Virus record (IMG/VR): IMGVR_UViG_3300043313_002136 | Coordinates: 1 to 24,930 of that record | Direction: 5' to 3' (one strand) | DNA length: 24,930 bases | Source of the DNA: a virus | Shown: positions 7,216-15,706 of the stretch, piece after piece | Layout: the number at the start of each line of letters is the position of its first letter | How positions within the stretch are numbered: position 1 is the stretch's first letter | Notes under the pieces: generated by a model | What the model saw: only the letters and a program-made list of their open reading frames with translations | Database searches by the model: none | What the model was told of the DNA's origin: nothing | Position numbers and translations under genes: made by a program

Positions 7216-9159
7216 ATGAACGAGATCAGGATTCTCACATACCTGGCAGGTGTTCGCAGGTTCCTGGCCAACGTCCAGGCGGAGGCAGCAGCGCTTGCTG
7301 AGCTAGGCCTCGCAACCAGGGCTGTCGGTTACGAAATGGCCACCACGACAAAGAGGTCGTGGCTCATGAATCAGAGTCTGTTCACCGCTCGTCGTCTTGC
7401 ATACGGCGTCACACTAGGTCTCATAGGCGCAGGCGTAGCTGCGCTCAAGCTGGGCAATGACTACAACAGGGCTATGCAGGAGGCTCGCGTCGCCCTTCGC
7501 CCGTTCTTCGCAGACAACCAGCAACTGGAGAGCACGCTCAACAGGTTGTACAACATCGCGGCTATCACGCCGTTCCAGGTCAAGGACATGACGCTCGCAT
7601 TCCGTGCGTTGTACCCATCTCTCCATGGGATCGGTATCACGGCGGATGAGACGGTCAACACGCTCTCTGCCGTCATCGACGCTCTGTCCGTAGCAGGTCG
7701 GGTCACACCGTCTGCCCTCAACCGAGTCTCCGTTGCGCTGCAGCATATCGCTTTCCAGGGCAGGCTGACAGGTATGTCTGTCTTGCAGCTAGCGCGCGAC
7801 GGTATCCCGATCTATGCGATCCTGCGCAAGGAGCTCGGTCTCACAGGCGAACAGATGCATGCGATCGGCAAGCTGAACATTCCAGCCAGTACTGCGCTGA
7901 AGGCGATCCGTGACTACATCAACACGACGCCTGGGTACTCAGGAGCAGCGGCACGGCTGGCGCAGAACTCTGTACAGGGCCTCTGGTCAACGTTCAAGGA
8001 TTACGTTGCGAAGGCATCCGGCCTTGCACAGAAGACGTTGTTCGCGAGCACCAAGAGCACGCTCAAAACGGTAGATGCGTGGTTCGTGGACATCTTTCAC
8101 AACTACGACCGTACGCACAGCATGATCAAGGCGATCGATGCCTCTGTCTCCCCGAAGACGCACGCCTTCGCGATCATCGTCAACCAACTGCGCAGCGGTT
8201 TCCATGATCTGTGGACCATCTTCAAAGCGTTCATCGGTACCATCATGCACAGCAGAGCTCTGTGGGGGTCGATCATCATTGCGCTAGGGATCTTGCGCGG
8301 GATCATTTACATTGTTGCGCACACGACATTTCTGTGGACAACGTATCTCAAGATCCTGATTCCCTATCTGATCCTCTCTCGCTTCTGGACGCTAGGAGTA
8401 GCGACCGCAGAATTTCTGTACTGGACCACTGTTCGTCTGTCCATTCTATGGCAGTTCCGGTATGCCAAGATGATGCGCGTCCTAAACGCTCTGAAGAAGG
8501 CGTACATCCTTCTCACCGTCGGAGAAATTGCAGCTGAGGATGGACGGTTCGTGAAATTCAGTCGTCTCGACAAGATGCTGCTCAAGCTGAGGGGTGCCTG
8601 GATCGCGATGGGATTCGCTGAGCTCTTCGCGATGGGTCCGATCGGATGGATCGTCGCAGCGCTAGTTGTCTTGGTAGGCGTCCTAGTCATCCTCTATTTC
8701 CGGTGGAACAGATTCCACGACGCCGTCAATAGACTCGCGAAGTTTCTCTATGCCCATCAGTACATCCTGTCTTTCGTACCGATCTTCGGACCCATGCTCG
8801 TCGCGCTTATCACGGCCATCAAATACTGGCGAACTTTTACCGGGTGGATCCAGAGGGCAGCACACTGGCTCGGCAAGATCCACACGCCGCACATCGGTCT
8901 GCCCAAATTGGGCTTCCACCTTCCGTATGGACTAGCCAGCGGCGGAACTACAACGACAGCAGGATCAGTCATGGTGGGGGAACGAGGTCCAGAGATCCTG
9001 TCTTTGCCGCGTGGAGCGCAGGTCACACCGCTGTCTCCGGTCTTCAGCAGAAAAGATATACAGGAGGGCCGGACGACAGTCATCAAGCTAGTGGTTGATG
9101 GTCGTACGCTGTCCGAGATCGTTGCCCGTCACCAGACCGATGTGAACGCGAGGGGCTAG
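7216..9159 (+). CDS. tape measure protein
   Basis: This 647-residue protein is the longest tail-core gene after the chaperones. Residues 80-260 match the conserved tape-measure domain (YNRAMQEARVAL, ITPFQVKDMTLAFRALY, GMSVLQLARDGIPIYAILRK, YINTTPGYSGAAARLAQNS). Hydrophobic stretches at about 351-369, 377-395, 474-495 and 517-535 are candidate membrane segments. Near the end, ASGGT followed by VGERGPEILSLPRGAQVTP (about 574-604) is a signature found at the C-terminus of many tape measures. The protein sets tail length and is ejected with the DNA. Using the common rule of about 0.15 nm per residue, the tail would be near 97 nm; this is an estimate. Confidence 0.92.
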   Translation: MNEIRILTYLAGVRRFLANVQAEAAALAELGLATRAVGYEMATTTKRSWLMNQSLFTARRLAYGVTLGLIGAGVAALKLGNDYNRAMQEARVALRPFFADNQQLESTLNRLYNIAAITPFQVKDMTLAFRALYPSLHGIGITADETVNTLSAVIDALSVAGRVTPSALNRVSVALQHIAFQGRLTGMSVLQLARDGIPIYAILRKELGLTGEQMHAIGKLNIPASTALKAIRDYINTTPGYSGAAARLAQNSVQGLWSTFKDYVAKASGLAQKTLFASTKSTLKTVDAWFVDIFHNYDRTHSMIKAIDASVSPKTHAFAIIVNQLRSGFHDLWTIFKAFIGTIMHSRALWGSIIIALGILRGIIYIVAHTTFLWTTYLKILIPYLILSRFWTLGVATAEFLYWTTVRLSILWQFRYAKMMRVLNALKKAYILLTVGEIAAEDGRFVKFSRLDKMLLKLRGAWIAMGFAELFAMGPIGWIVAALVVLVGVLVILYFRWNRFHDAVNRLAKFLYAHQYILSFVPIFGPMLVALITAIKYWRTFTGWIQRAAHWLGKIHTPHIGLPKLGFHLPYGLASGGTTTTAGSVMVGERGPEILSLPRGAQVTPLSPVFSRKDIQEGRTTVIKLVVDGRTLSEIVARHQTDVNARG

Positions 9160-9821
9160 TGCCGACCCAAGAACGACACTTCGTGACGTTCGAGGCAGAC
9201 GGGATCGGTTCGCTGCGCATTCTCAAAGGAGAGGGAGCGCCGAAGTCATCATCCTATGACGCTGGGTGGAATGTTGTAAGCAGGCCGCATCGGGTCGGTT
9301 TGACCCAGTGGGCTGGTGCTGATCCGATCAGGATGTCTCTCCAAGTCATCTTTGAAGGCTGGACAGATGGCGAGGGGCAGGAGATCAGGATTAGTAAGTT
9401 GCGACGGATGGCCATGCCGCAAGGCACGGACGAGCCGCCGATCATCAGCGTATCTGGGCACGGCATCCCGAACCTTGGACCGAAGCGCTGGGTCATTGAG
9501 AGCTTGGAGGAAGGCGACAACGTTCTCTGGGACGACGAACCGGGTAGCGGCTCCATCGTCAGACTTCGCCAAGACTTCACTGTCAATCTCTTGCAGTACG
9601 TTGCCGAGGACAGGACTGCCTTCGCCAGCATCGAGGCAGCCAAGCCAGGTGGTGGTGCGTGGCCCAAGCATTACACCTGGAAGAAGGGTGACACGCTACA
9701 GAAGGTTGCGGCGAAGTTCTACCACAACTCCAAGCTGTGGAAGAAGATCGCGAATGCCAACAACATCCGTGATCCGAAGAACATCAAGCCTGGCAAGGTG
9801 TTGATCATTCCGAAGCCATGA
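9159..9821 (+). CDS. LysM-containing baseplate protein
   Basis: This 220-residue protein starts at a GTG sharing a base with the upstream TAG. Residues 1-155 form a beta-rich structural domain (GIGSLRILKGEG ... HRVGLTQWAGADPIRMSLQVIFEGW). Residues 172-217 form a LysM domain: YTWKKGDTLQKVAAKFYHNS, then LWKKIANANNIRDPKNIKPG and KVLIIP. LysM binds N-acetylglucosamine polymers; in phage baseplate proteins (for example gp53-like and eCIS counterparts) it helps join the hub to the tube. It lies between tape measure and hub and overlaps the hub gene by ATGA, which fits a hub-associated role. Confidence 0.85.
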   Translation: MPTQERHFVTFEADGIGSLRILKGEGAPKSSSYDAGWNVVSRPHRVGLTQWAGADPIRMSLQVIFEGWTDGEGQEIRISKLRRMAMPQGTDEPPIISVSGHGIPNLGPKRWVIESLEEGDNVLWDDEPGSGSIVRLRQDFTVNLLQYVAEDRTAFASIEAAKPGGGAWPKHYTWKKGDTLQKVAAKFYHNSKLWKKIANANNIRDPKNIKPGKVLIIPKP

Positions 9822-11962
9822 CCACTGCGACTCAACTCACGGCACGCCAGAAGCTCGATCTCTCCACGCTCAAGCTCACGCAGAAGGAGCTCATGGGCGA
9901 TGACATCGACATCAACCATATCAACCTTCAGATCAAAAACGTCTTCGGGGTAGACATTGCAGGGGCAATCACGGCCGGAAGCATCGAGCGCACTATCGAG
10001 GGTGCAAGCACACTCAACCTGGACGTCTTCGATCGTGACAGGAAGCTGCTGCGCTCAGGGAGGCTGGCTGCTCGGACTGACGTCAGAATTGATGGCCTAT
10101 GGTTCAGGCTCGCAGCTGTTAACAAGGAGAGCGACACGCTCTCTCTGACCTTTGAGGATCGCGAGATCGCTATCTTGCGAACCTACTTCAGCATCATCAA
10201 GGCCTCTGCAGCCACGGCGCGACAAAGAACGACCAGGGCCGAGTTCATTCTTCGGATGATTCGAGAAGTCAAGGAGTTTCGCATTCCGTGGGTCATTCCA
10301 GAGCTTGACGTAGTACAGCCAATCGAAGAGGACCAGCAGACCAAACAGCCGCTAGGCGGTAACGATCAGAATGCGATCAAACGCGGGAAGGGGATTCCGC
10401 ACGGAGCCGGGGAAGACTCTTTCCCAGACAAGGCACGACAGCACCAGTATTCCTCTCGGGTCATTCCAGGCCTAAGGGTCAAGGGTGAAAGGATGACGAA
10501 CTACCAGATCGATTGCACAAATGCTGTCCTGAACGCCGCTGCTTCTATGGGCTGCACCCGTCCGGAGCTTGTGATGACCGTGATGTGCGGCATCACAGAG
10601 AGCCGCTTGCAGAACCTGCGAGGAGGAGACAGAGACAGCGTCGGCTTCTTTCAGCAACGAGCCAGCCAGGGATGGCCTGCTAGCCGTAACCTTGCCCGAG
10701 ACACGAAAGCATTCATCACAGCGCTGAAGACTTACGAGGGTCGTCATCCTCACTTCGATTACAACGATCTGATTCAGGGTGTTCAGAACTCCGGTACTCC
10801 TAACGCTTACGGGCCGCACCGGAACGAGGCAGAGCGTATCGTCACTGCATACGGAGAGAGCGCTGACTTTGCCAATGACAATGCGATGCAGTCCTTCGGT
10901 GGTACGGCTGCGGACTACGAGTTCTATCGTGGTGTTCCGCCTGCACTGGGCCTACACAACTGGGGTCGTGAGAATAGTTGGACCTGTATACAGCGTCTGG
11001 CCTCTGAGGTCAACTTGCGAGCCTTCTTCGTCAGCGGCACGTTCTACTACATCAGCGAAATTGATCTGATGAAGAGCAAGCCTGCCGCAATCATCTCGGA
11101 GGACACTAAGGGAGTCGAGGACATCAGCGGCAACTATGACACGGGCAAGACAGGAAGCGATCTGCGCGTCACAGCGCGAATGGGTCGGTGGGCTGCTCCG
11201 CCTGGAAGCGTCATACAGATCAAGGAGATGGGTCCTTGGAACGGGCGCTGGCTAGTGGCCAACGTGCAGCGTAGTCTATTCGACAGTCTAGGAACCATTA
11301 CGTTGAAGAAGGCTCGTCCCACCTGGCCGGAGCCGATCGGAGATACAGCCGGACAGAAGCGAGCGCAACAGACTTCAAGCCCATACACGATGGCTCCCAC
11401 TCCTTCCATACCGGACTCGCCCGGCGGAGATGCAGCGCATGCGGCCAAGCTCCTGCTCGCTTATCACAACCAGGGCAAGTATCGCGACGATAACGGGCAG
11501 CAGATCGAGCAGTTGAAGAAGATCGCTGCTGGGCAGAAGCTCAAGAACCAGTGCGGCAATCATGTGAGCATGAACTCATTTGTGCTCAACGGTCTCATCC
11601 AGCTCATCGAGGCAGGCCTCTGGGTCGGAACGTTTGCTCTGTGCGAGGACCACAGCTGCAATGAGGGGCAGCATCCCAAGGGTCAGGCTGCTGATATCTC
11701 CTCGCTGGGCAGCCCATTGACAGGCTGGCATGCCTTGAACGCTTCAAGCCAGGTGGCCACTGGTCTGGCCAAGCAGGCAATGAAGATCCTTGGCCCTACC
11801 TCCTGGGACCTAATCTGCAACGGGATCGGCAGGTATGATAGCAGCGTGCAAGCGCTGCAGAGAGACAACGGACACGTCCGGGGCGGGATCTGGGAGACAG
11901 ATCACACCAATCACATCCACTATGGCGTGTCTCCGGGGCGCGCTCCCGAGGACAGATCTTGA
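9818..11962 (+). CDS. baseplate hub protein with two putative cell-wall hydrolase domains
   Basis: This 714-residue protein is coupled to the LysM gene by an ATGA overlap. Residues 35-155 resemble the first half of a gpD/gp27-type hub (NVFGVDIAGAITAGSIERTIEG ... LDVFDRDRKLL ... WFRLAAVNKESDTLSLTFEDREI). Residues about 225-347 form a lysozyme/transglycosylase-like insert, with candidate catalytic Glu261 in GITESRLQN and SVGFFQQRASQGW, a motif common in actinobacterial and actinophage muralytic proteins. Hub-like sequence resumes at about 385-500. Residues 575-704 look like a metal peptidase of the M15/D-Ala-D-Ala type: H619-P-K-G-Q-A-A-D626 and H699-I-H701. The protein would form the central hub and locally open peptidoglycan during injection. 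The hydrolase calls are pattern-based. Confidence 0.8.
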   Translation: MTTATQLTARQKLDLSTLKLTQKELMGDDIDINHINLQIKNVFGVDIAGAITAGSIERTIEGASTLNLDVFDRDRKLLRSGRLAARTDVRIDGLWFRLAAVNKESDTLSLTFEDREIAILRTYFSIIKASAATARQRTTRAEFILRMIREVKEFRIPWVIPELDVVQPIEEDQQTKQPLGGNDQNAIKRGKGIPHGAGEDSFPDKARQHQYSSRVIPGLRVKGERMTNYQIDCTNAVLNAAASMGCTRPELVMTVMCGITESRLQNLRGGDRDSVGFFQQRASQGWPASRNLARDTKAFITALKTYEGRHPHFDYNDLIQGVQNSGTPNAYGPHRNEAERIVTAYGESADFANDNAMQSFGGTAADYEFYRGVPPALGLHNWGRENSWTCIQRLASEVNLRAFFVSGTFYYISEIDLMKSKPAAIISEDTKGVEDISGNYDTGKTGSDLRVTARMGRWAAPPGSVIQIKEMGPWNGRWLVANVQRSLFDSLGTITLKKARPTWPEPIGDTAGQKRAQQTSSPYTMAPTPSIPDSPGGDAAHAAKLLLAYHNQGKYRDDNGQQIEQLKKIAAGQKLKNQCGNHVSMNSFVLNGLIQLIEAGLWVGTFALCEDHSCNEGQHPKGQAADISSLGSPLTGWHALNASSQVATGLAKQAMKILGPTSWDLICNGIGRYDSSVQALQRDNGHVRGGIWETDHTNHIHYGVSPGRAPEDRS

Positions 11963-13053
11963 CGGACCTCAAGGACACCCGGCCTAACCCGAACCGTCCC
12001 GAGTCTCTGGGATGGTACGGACGATTCGCCAAGGATGTACAGGACATCAGCGACCCTGCCTTCATCGTGTTGCCTGATCTGGACGAACGACACCTCTGGG
12101 GTCCGGCGCGCTGGCAAGCGCGAGACGCCGTGACCCTTCCCAACAAGGGTGACGAGTGCATGGCGTTGTTTGACAATCGTCGCCAGCTGTGGATCCCCTC
12201 CTGGTGGACCGGTTCTCCCCCTACTCCTCCAGAGATCAGCCTGGACGAGATCACGCCGGGAGCGAACGGGCAGTGGTTGCGCACGTTGGGCGGGGCAGCC
12301 GTCTGGGACACTGTAACGAGCATGCCGCCATCAGGTGCAGCAGGCGGGGTCCTCGGGGGCACCTACCCGAATCCTAGTTTTGCCGCAGACATGGCCACAC
12401 AGGTAGAGCTTGATGCCGAGGCAGCTGCGAGAATTGCAGCTGATGCCTTGAAAGCACCCTTGGCTAGTCCGGCACTTACGGGAGTACCCACGTCTACAAC
12501 TCCTGGAGCCGGAGACTCGTCTACGAAAATCGCCACTACGGCCTTTGTTAGATCCGAGCTCCCGTTCTTGAAGGTCGGGCAGCAGGTTGCTGCAGGAGGC
12601 GAGACTACTCTCACCGTCGGGTCGATTCCGGGGACCTATACAAACCTACTGTTCGTATTCAAGATGCGACAAACCGCTAGCGGTTCAGCATCAGTGGCTC
12701 TCAGGTTCAGCGGAGACTCTAGTGCCGCATACTACGACACAGAGTTCGACTTCTTTGGCGGATCAATAGCTGCCCACGCCGTGGGTTCGGGGGCGACAAG
12801 TGGTAGATTCGGTCGGTGTCCTGGCTCAGATGCTGGCGCAGGACAATTCGGCAGCGGGTACGTGTTCGTTCCGTCATACGCAGCTGGAGATGGCAAGAAC
12901 TGGATCGGCAAGACGAGCAGCTTTGAGACGGCTGGTATAGTTGGCGAGGAGGATGCCGGTTGCTGGTTCAACGGAGCAGCAGTCACATCCGTCTCCATCC
13001 TCGGTGTAACCTTCGCAGCAGGGTCACGCCTTGACGTGTATGTGATCTCATGA
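11959..13053 (+). CDS. baseplate spike (OB-fold) fused to fibre/receptor-binding domain
   Basis: This 364-residue protein starts at a TTG overlapping the hub TGA (TTGA), a rare start class. Residues 18-85 look like a gpV/gp5-type OB fold (WYGRFAKDVQDISDPAFIVLP ... VTLPNKGDECMALFDNRRQLWIP). Position between hub and W/gp25 is where P2-like phages place the spike. Residues 128-141 (GGVLGGTYPNPSFA) and 167-198 (LASPALTGVPTST ... STKIATTAFV) are motifs common in tail-fibre shafts. The C-terminal 165 residues are Gly/Ser-rich beta sequence, a probable surface-exposed module. A spike that also carries fibre modules is unusual; alternatively it is a baseplate-attached fibre with a beta N-terminal anchor. 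Confidence 0.65.
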   Translation: MTDLKDTRPNPNRPESLGWYGRFAKDVQDISDPAFIVLPDLDERHLWGPARWQARDAVTLPNKGDECMALFDNRRQLWIPSWWTGSPPTPPEISLDEITPGANGQWLRTLGGAAVWDTVTSMPPSGAAGGVLGGTYPNPSFAADMATQVELDAEAAARIAADALKAPLASPALTGVPTSTTPGAGDSSTKIATTAFVRSELPFLKVGQQVAAGGETTLTVGSIPGTYTNLLFVFKMRQTASGSASVALRFSGDSSAAYYDTEFDFFGGSIAAHAVGSGATSGRFGRCPGSDAGAGQFGSGYVFVPSYAAGDGKNWIGKTSSFETAGIVGEEDAGCWFNGAAVTSVSILGVTFAAGSRLDVYVIS

Positions 13054-13079
13054 TTCCAAAACAAGGATAGGCTACTGCA

Positions 13080-13409
13080 ATGACTGACATCCCTCACTTC
13101 GACCTTCCGCTGCACATCACGGGGTCATCCTTCACTGAGGTCGAGCAGGACACCCTTGACGACATCACGAACTGTGTGGTTGCTGCTCTTCTCACGCCGA
13201 TCGGTAGTCGCAAGGAGCTTCCTGACTTCGGTACAACTGACCTCACCTTTCAGGTGCAACCTGTTGACGTACAGACACTCATCAATCAGGTTGCCCTGCA
13301 CGAGCCGAGGGTCAGCCTGTTCATCGAGCAGCACCCTGACCGTATCCACGAACTCATCGCGGCAGTGAAGATCGCAGTCAGCGCGAGGGAGGAGGACGAA
13401 AGTGCCTAA
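13080..13409 (+). CDS. baseplate wedge protein, gpW/gp25-like
   Basis: This 109-residue protein has its ATG after a weak AGGATA ribosome-binding site. The sequence EVEQDTLDDITNCVVAALLTPIGSRKELPDFGTTDLTF is the family hallmark: helix, then L-x-T-P-G/I-x-R...P-x-(Y/F)G. It is followed by LHEPRVSLF. T4 gp25 and P2 gpW are lysozyme-related wedge proteins without catalytic activity that connect the baseplate to the first sheath ring. Placement just before J is standard. It overlaps the J gene by eight bases. Confidence 0.9.
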   Translation: MTDIPHFDLPLHITGSSFTEVEQDTLDDITNCVVAALLTPIGSRKELPDFGTTDLTFQVQPVDVQTLINQVALHEPRVSLFIEQHPDRIHELIAAVKIAVSAREEDESA

Positions 13410-15072
13410 GTACATCACCATCCCCCTCGAGACAGACCCAGAGGATCTTCTCGCAGAGGCAATATCAACTTTACAAGCCGCCTTCCCAGGTTGGCAGCCC
13501 TCCGATGGCAATCTGGACTACTGGATCCTGCAGGCGACGGCATCACAGGCTTCGGAGCTCAAGGATGTGGCTAGCGCTGTACCAGATACGATCTTTCGCT
13601 ACTTCGGAGACACGATCATGGGGATCCCTCCGGTCGACTCAGCGCCTGCGACTGCCACCACCACTTGGACGATGGTTGACAATGCTGGCTACACGATCAC
13701 AGCAGGAACACAGGTTGGGGTGCGCACGGCTGGAGATGATCTGGTCCCGTTCTACGTGCAGAACACAGTAGTGATCCCACCGGGCAGTCTTGCTACCACG
13801 GCTGGGCAAGTAACCATCGTCGCTGTCAACGACGGAGAGGCAGGGACTGCTCTAGGGTCCATCGGCGGACCCGTCGAGCTTATTGATCCCCTGGCTTTCG
13901 TCGCGTCAATCTCTATGGTAGCTCCTACTGCTGGCGGTGTTGACGCAGAGTCAGACAGCGACTACCTGGATCGCCTAACCGAAGAACTCACGCTGCTTGC
14001 TCCTCGACCGATTCTCCCCGCAGACTTCGCCATTCTTGCTCGGACGATCCCAGGCGTATTCAGGGCCACCGCTCTGGACGGGTACAACCCCTTCCACAAC
14101 TGGCTCACGCTAAACGCTGCTTCCATCGAGACCGACAACACAGGATGGGTCAATGATGCCAACGCTACCTTCCCGCGATCTGTCGTACAGGCGGCAGACG
14201 GTGTGGCGAGCCTCGCCATTACAGCAGCTTCTGCTGCGGACATGTCAGTACGATCTGCACAGGCTATCGCGGTTGTTGCTGGTGAGACGTGGACTGCGCT
14301 AGCGAGCCTCCGAGCAAGCACAACCGTACGCTCCTGTCGTGTATCAATCAGGTGGTACAGCGATGCCGGCGGAACAGCGCTGATCAGCACGAGTGACGGT
14401 ACGGCAGCCAACGACACTAACACAGGATTCACTGCCTACTCCGTCACCGCAGTTGCACCTGCCACAGCCGTCAGCGCGCGTGTCGTTATCAAAGTGATCG
14501 CCCCGGCAAACGCCGAGGTGCACTACGCAGACAAGATGTCCCTGCGGCGTGGCAGCACGACTGACTGGGTCGTGGGCGGGACGGCTGAGACGGGCAACGA
14601 GCGCATGATCACCATCGCTGCCGTAGACACGCTTGGTAATGCTGTGTCAGTCAGCATCAAGGCTCAGGTACAGGCTCTTTTGGACGGAAAGCGTGAAGTA
14701 ACATTCATCGTCTGGACGACAGACCCGAGCTATACAGCCATCGATGTCACCTACACTGCCAAGGCCTCAGCAGGCTTTGACACCGCAGACGTACTTGCAA
14801 GAGTAAATACGGCTCTGCGGCAGTATCTCAGTCCAATCAATTGGGGAGGCGACTTCTTTTCTACCGGTCAGGTGTCGCAAGAGACATGGCTGAATACGAC
14901 GACAGTGCGCTACTTGGAGCTTGCCCAAGTGATCAACAACGTGCAAGGAGTTGACTACATCATCTCTCTGACTCTGCGCAAGGGAGCAGATGCTCTCGCT
15001 GCCGCAGACGTGAACCTTCTCGGACCCATTCCGCTGCCGACGGCTGGTGTCATGACTGGGACCGTGACGTGA
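13402..15072 (+). CDS. baseplate J-like protein with inserted carbohydrate-binding-like domain
   Basis: This 556-residue protein starts at a GTG inside the end of the W gene, with a strong GGGAGGAGGA upstream. Residues 1-230 and 394-556 are baseplate J/gp6-like: LDYWILQATASQASELKDV, IPAG-like strands, GGVDAESDSDYLDRL at 176-192, and the C-terminal IDVTYTAKASAGFDTADV ... GVDYIISLTL. Between them, residues about 232-393 form a beta jelly-roll-like insert (SIETDNTGWVNDANATFPRS ... AVVAGETWTALASLRAS ... VSIRWYSDAGGTALIST ... AEVHYADKMSLRRGS) resembling CBM4/9-type carbohydrate-binding modules. J forms the wedge arms; the insert could bind host glycans. The insert identity is inferred from pattern. 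Confidence 0.85.
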   Translation: MPKYITIPLETDPEDLLAEAISTLQAAFPGWQPSDGNLDYWILQATASQASELKDVASAVPDTIFRYFGDTIMGIPPVDSAPATATTTWTMVDNAGYTITAGTQVGVRTAGDDLVPFYVQNTVVIPPGSLATTAGQVTIVAVNDGEAGTALGSIGGPVELIDPLAFVASISMVAPTAGGVDAESDSDYLDRLTEELTLLAPRPILPADFAILARTIPGVFRATALDGYNPFHNWLTLNAASIETDNTGWVNDANATFPRSVVQAADGVASLAITAASAADMSVRSAQAIAVVAGETWTALASLRASTTVRSCRVSIRWYSDAGGTALISTSDGTAANDTNTGFTAYSVTAVAPATAVSARVVIKVIAPANAEVHYADKMSLRRGSTTDWVVGGTAETGNERMITIAAVDTLGNAVSVSIKAQVQALLDGKREVTFIVWTTDPSYTAIDVTYTAKASAGFDTADVLARVNTALRQYLSPINWGGDFFSTGQVSQETWLNTTTVRYLELAQVINNVQGVDYIISLTLRKGADALAAADVNLLGPIPLPTAGVMTGTVT

Positions 15073-15698
15073 GTCCGGTAGTTCCCAGCCCTGGCCCGTT
15101 CGGGCAGGATCTGTATAACGAACTACAGGCTCTAGCTCGGGACGATGTTAATCAGTCGTGGGCGCTTCTTGCCCTGGTAACGGCGATAGGATCAGGGTTC
15201 GATCCGGTCGAATCTTGGGCACGTGATGGTGCACAAGGGCAGGCCGGGTGGTCTATCCTAGTTGACTTGGATCGCGCCCCGATAGAAGCTCTTCCCTGGC
15301 TGGGGCAGTTTGTGGGAGTCTCTATACCATCTAGCCTAGACGACGCTACTGCACGAGCGCGCATCTTCGGCAAGGCGGGATTCTCTCGAGGAACCCTCCC
15401 GGCAATTGCACAAGCAGCTCAAACGCATTTGACAGGGAGCAAGGACGTCCTCATTATCGAGAGATATCAGGGAGATGCTTACAAGCTCTATGTCGCTACA
15501 AGGACAGCGCAGACTCCGAGCACAACGAAGACGCTTGCCGACATCATTGCGGCCAAGCCTGCTGCTCTGGGGCTAGTCTACGAAACGATTACAGGACAGA
15601 CCTTCAACGAACTGCTAACTGACTCACCGCTCTTTTCTAACGTGTTCAGCAACTACCTGACGATGCAGGGTGTGCTGACCGGAGTGCATGGGACCTAG
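15069..15698 (+). CDS. tail protein I-like baseplate protein
   Basis: This 209-residue protein is coupled to J by a GTGA overlap. The sequence DPVESWARDG, then ILVDLDRAPIEALPWLGQFVGV and ARARIFGKAGFSRGTLPAIAQAAQTHL follows the P2 gpI pattern: position of the end of the wedge is checked by L.WLA and a R..I......R.GT...I. The C-terminal part (AAKPAALGLVYETITGQTFNELL) fits the same family. In P2-like baseplates, I joins J and anchors the fibre encoded next. A tail-fibre gene follows after eight bases, consistent with J-I-fibre order. Confidence 0.82.
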   Translation: MSPVVPSPGPFGQDLYNELQALARDDVNQSWALLALVTAIGSGFDPVESWARDGAQGQAGWSILVDLDRAPIEALPWLGQFVGVSIPSSLDDATARARIFGKAGFSRGTLPAIAQAAQTHLTGSKDVLIIERYQGDAYKLYVATRTAQTPSTTKTLADIIAAKPAALGLVYETITGQTFNELLTDSPLFSNVFSNYLTMQGVLTGVHGT

Positions 15699-15706
15699 GA
15701 GGCCAA

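Noticed and set aside
15198-15215. ggttcgatccggtcgaat resembling a tRNA T-arm
   Set aside because: It lies inside the tail protein I gene, and no acceptor stem, D-arm or anticodon arm could be drawn around it.
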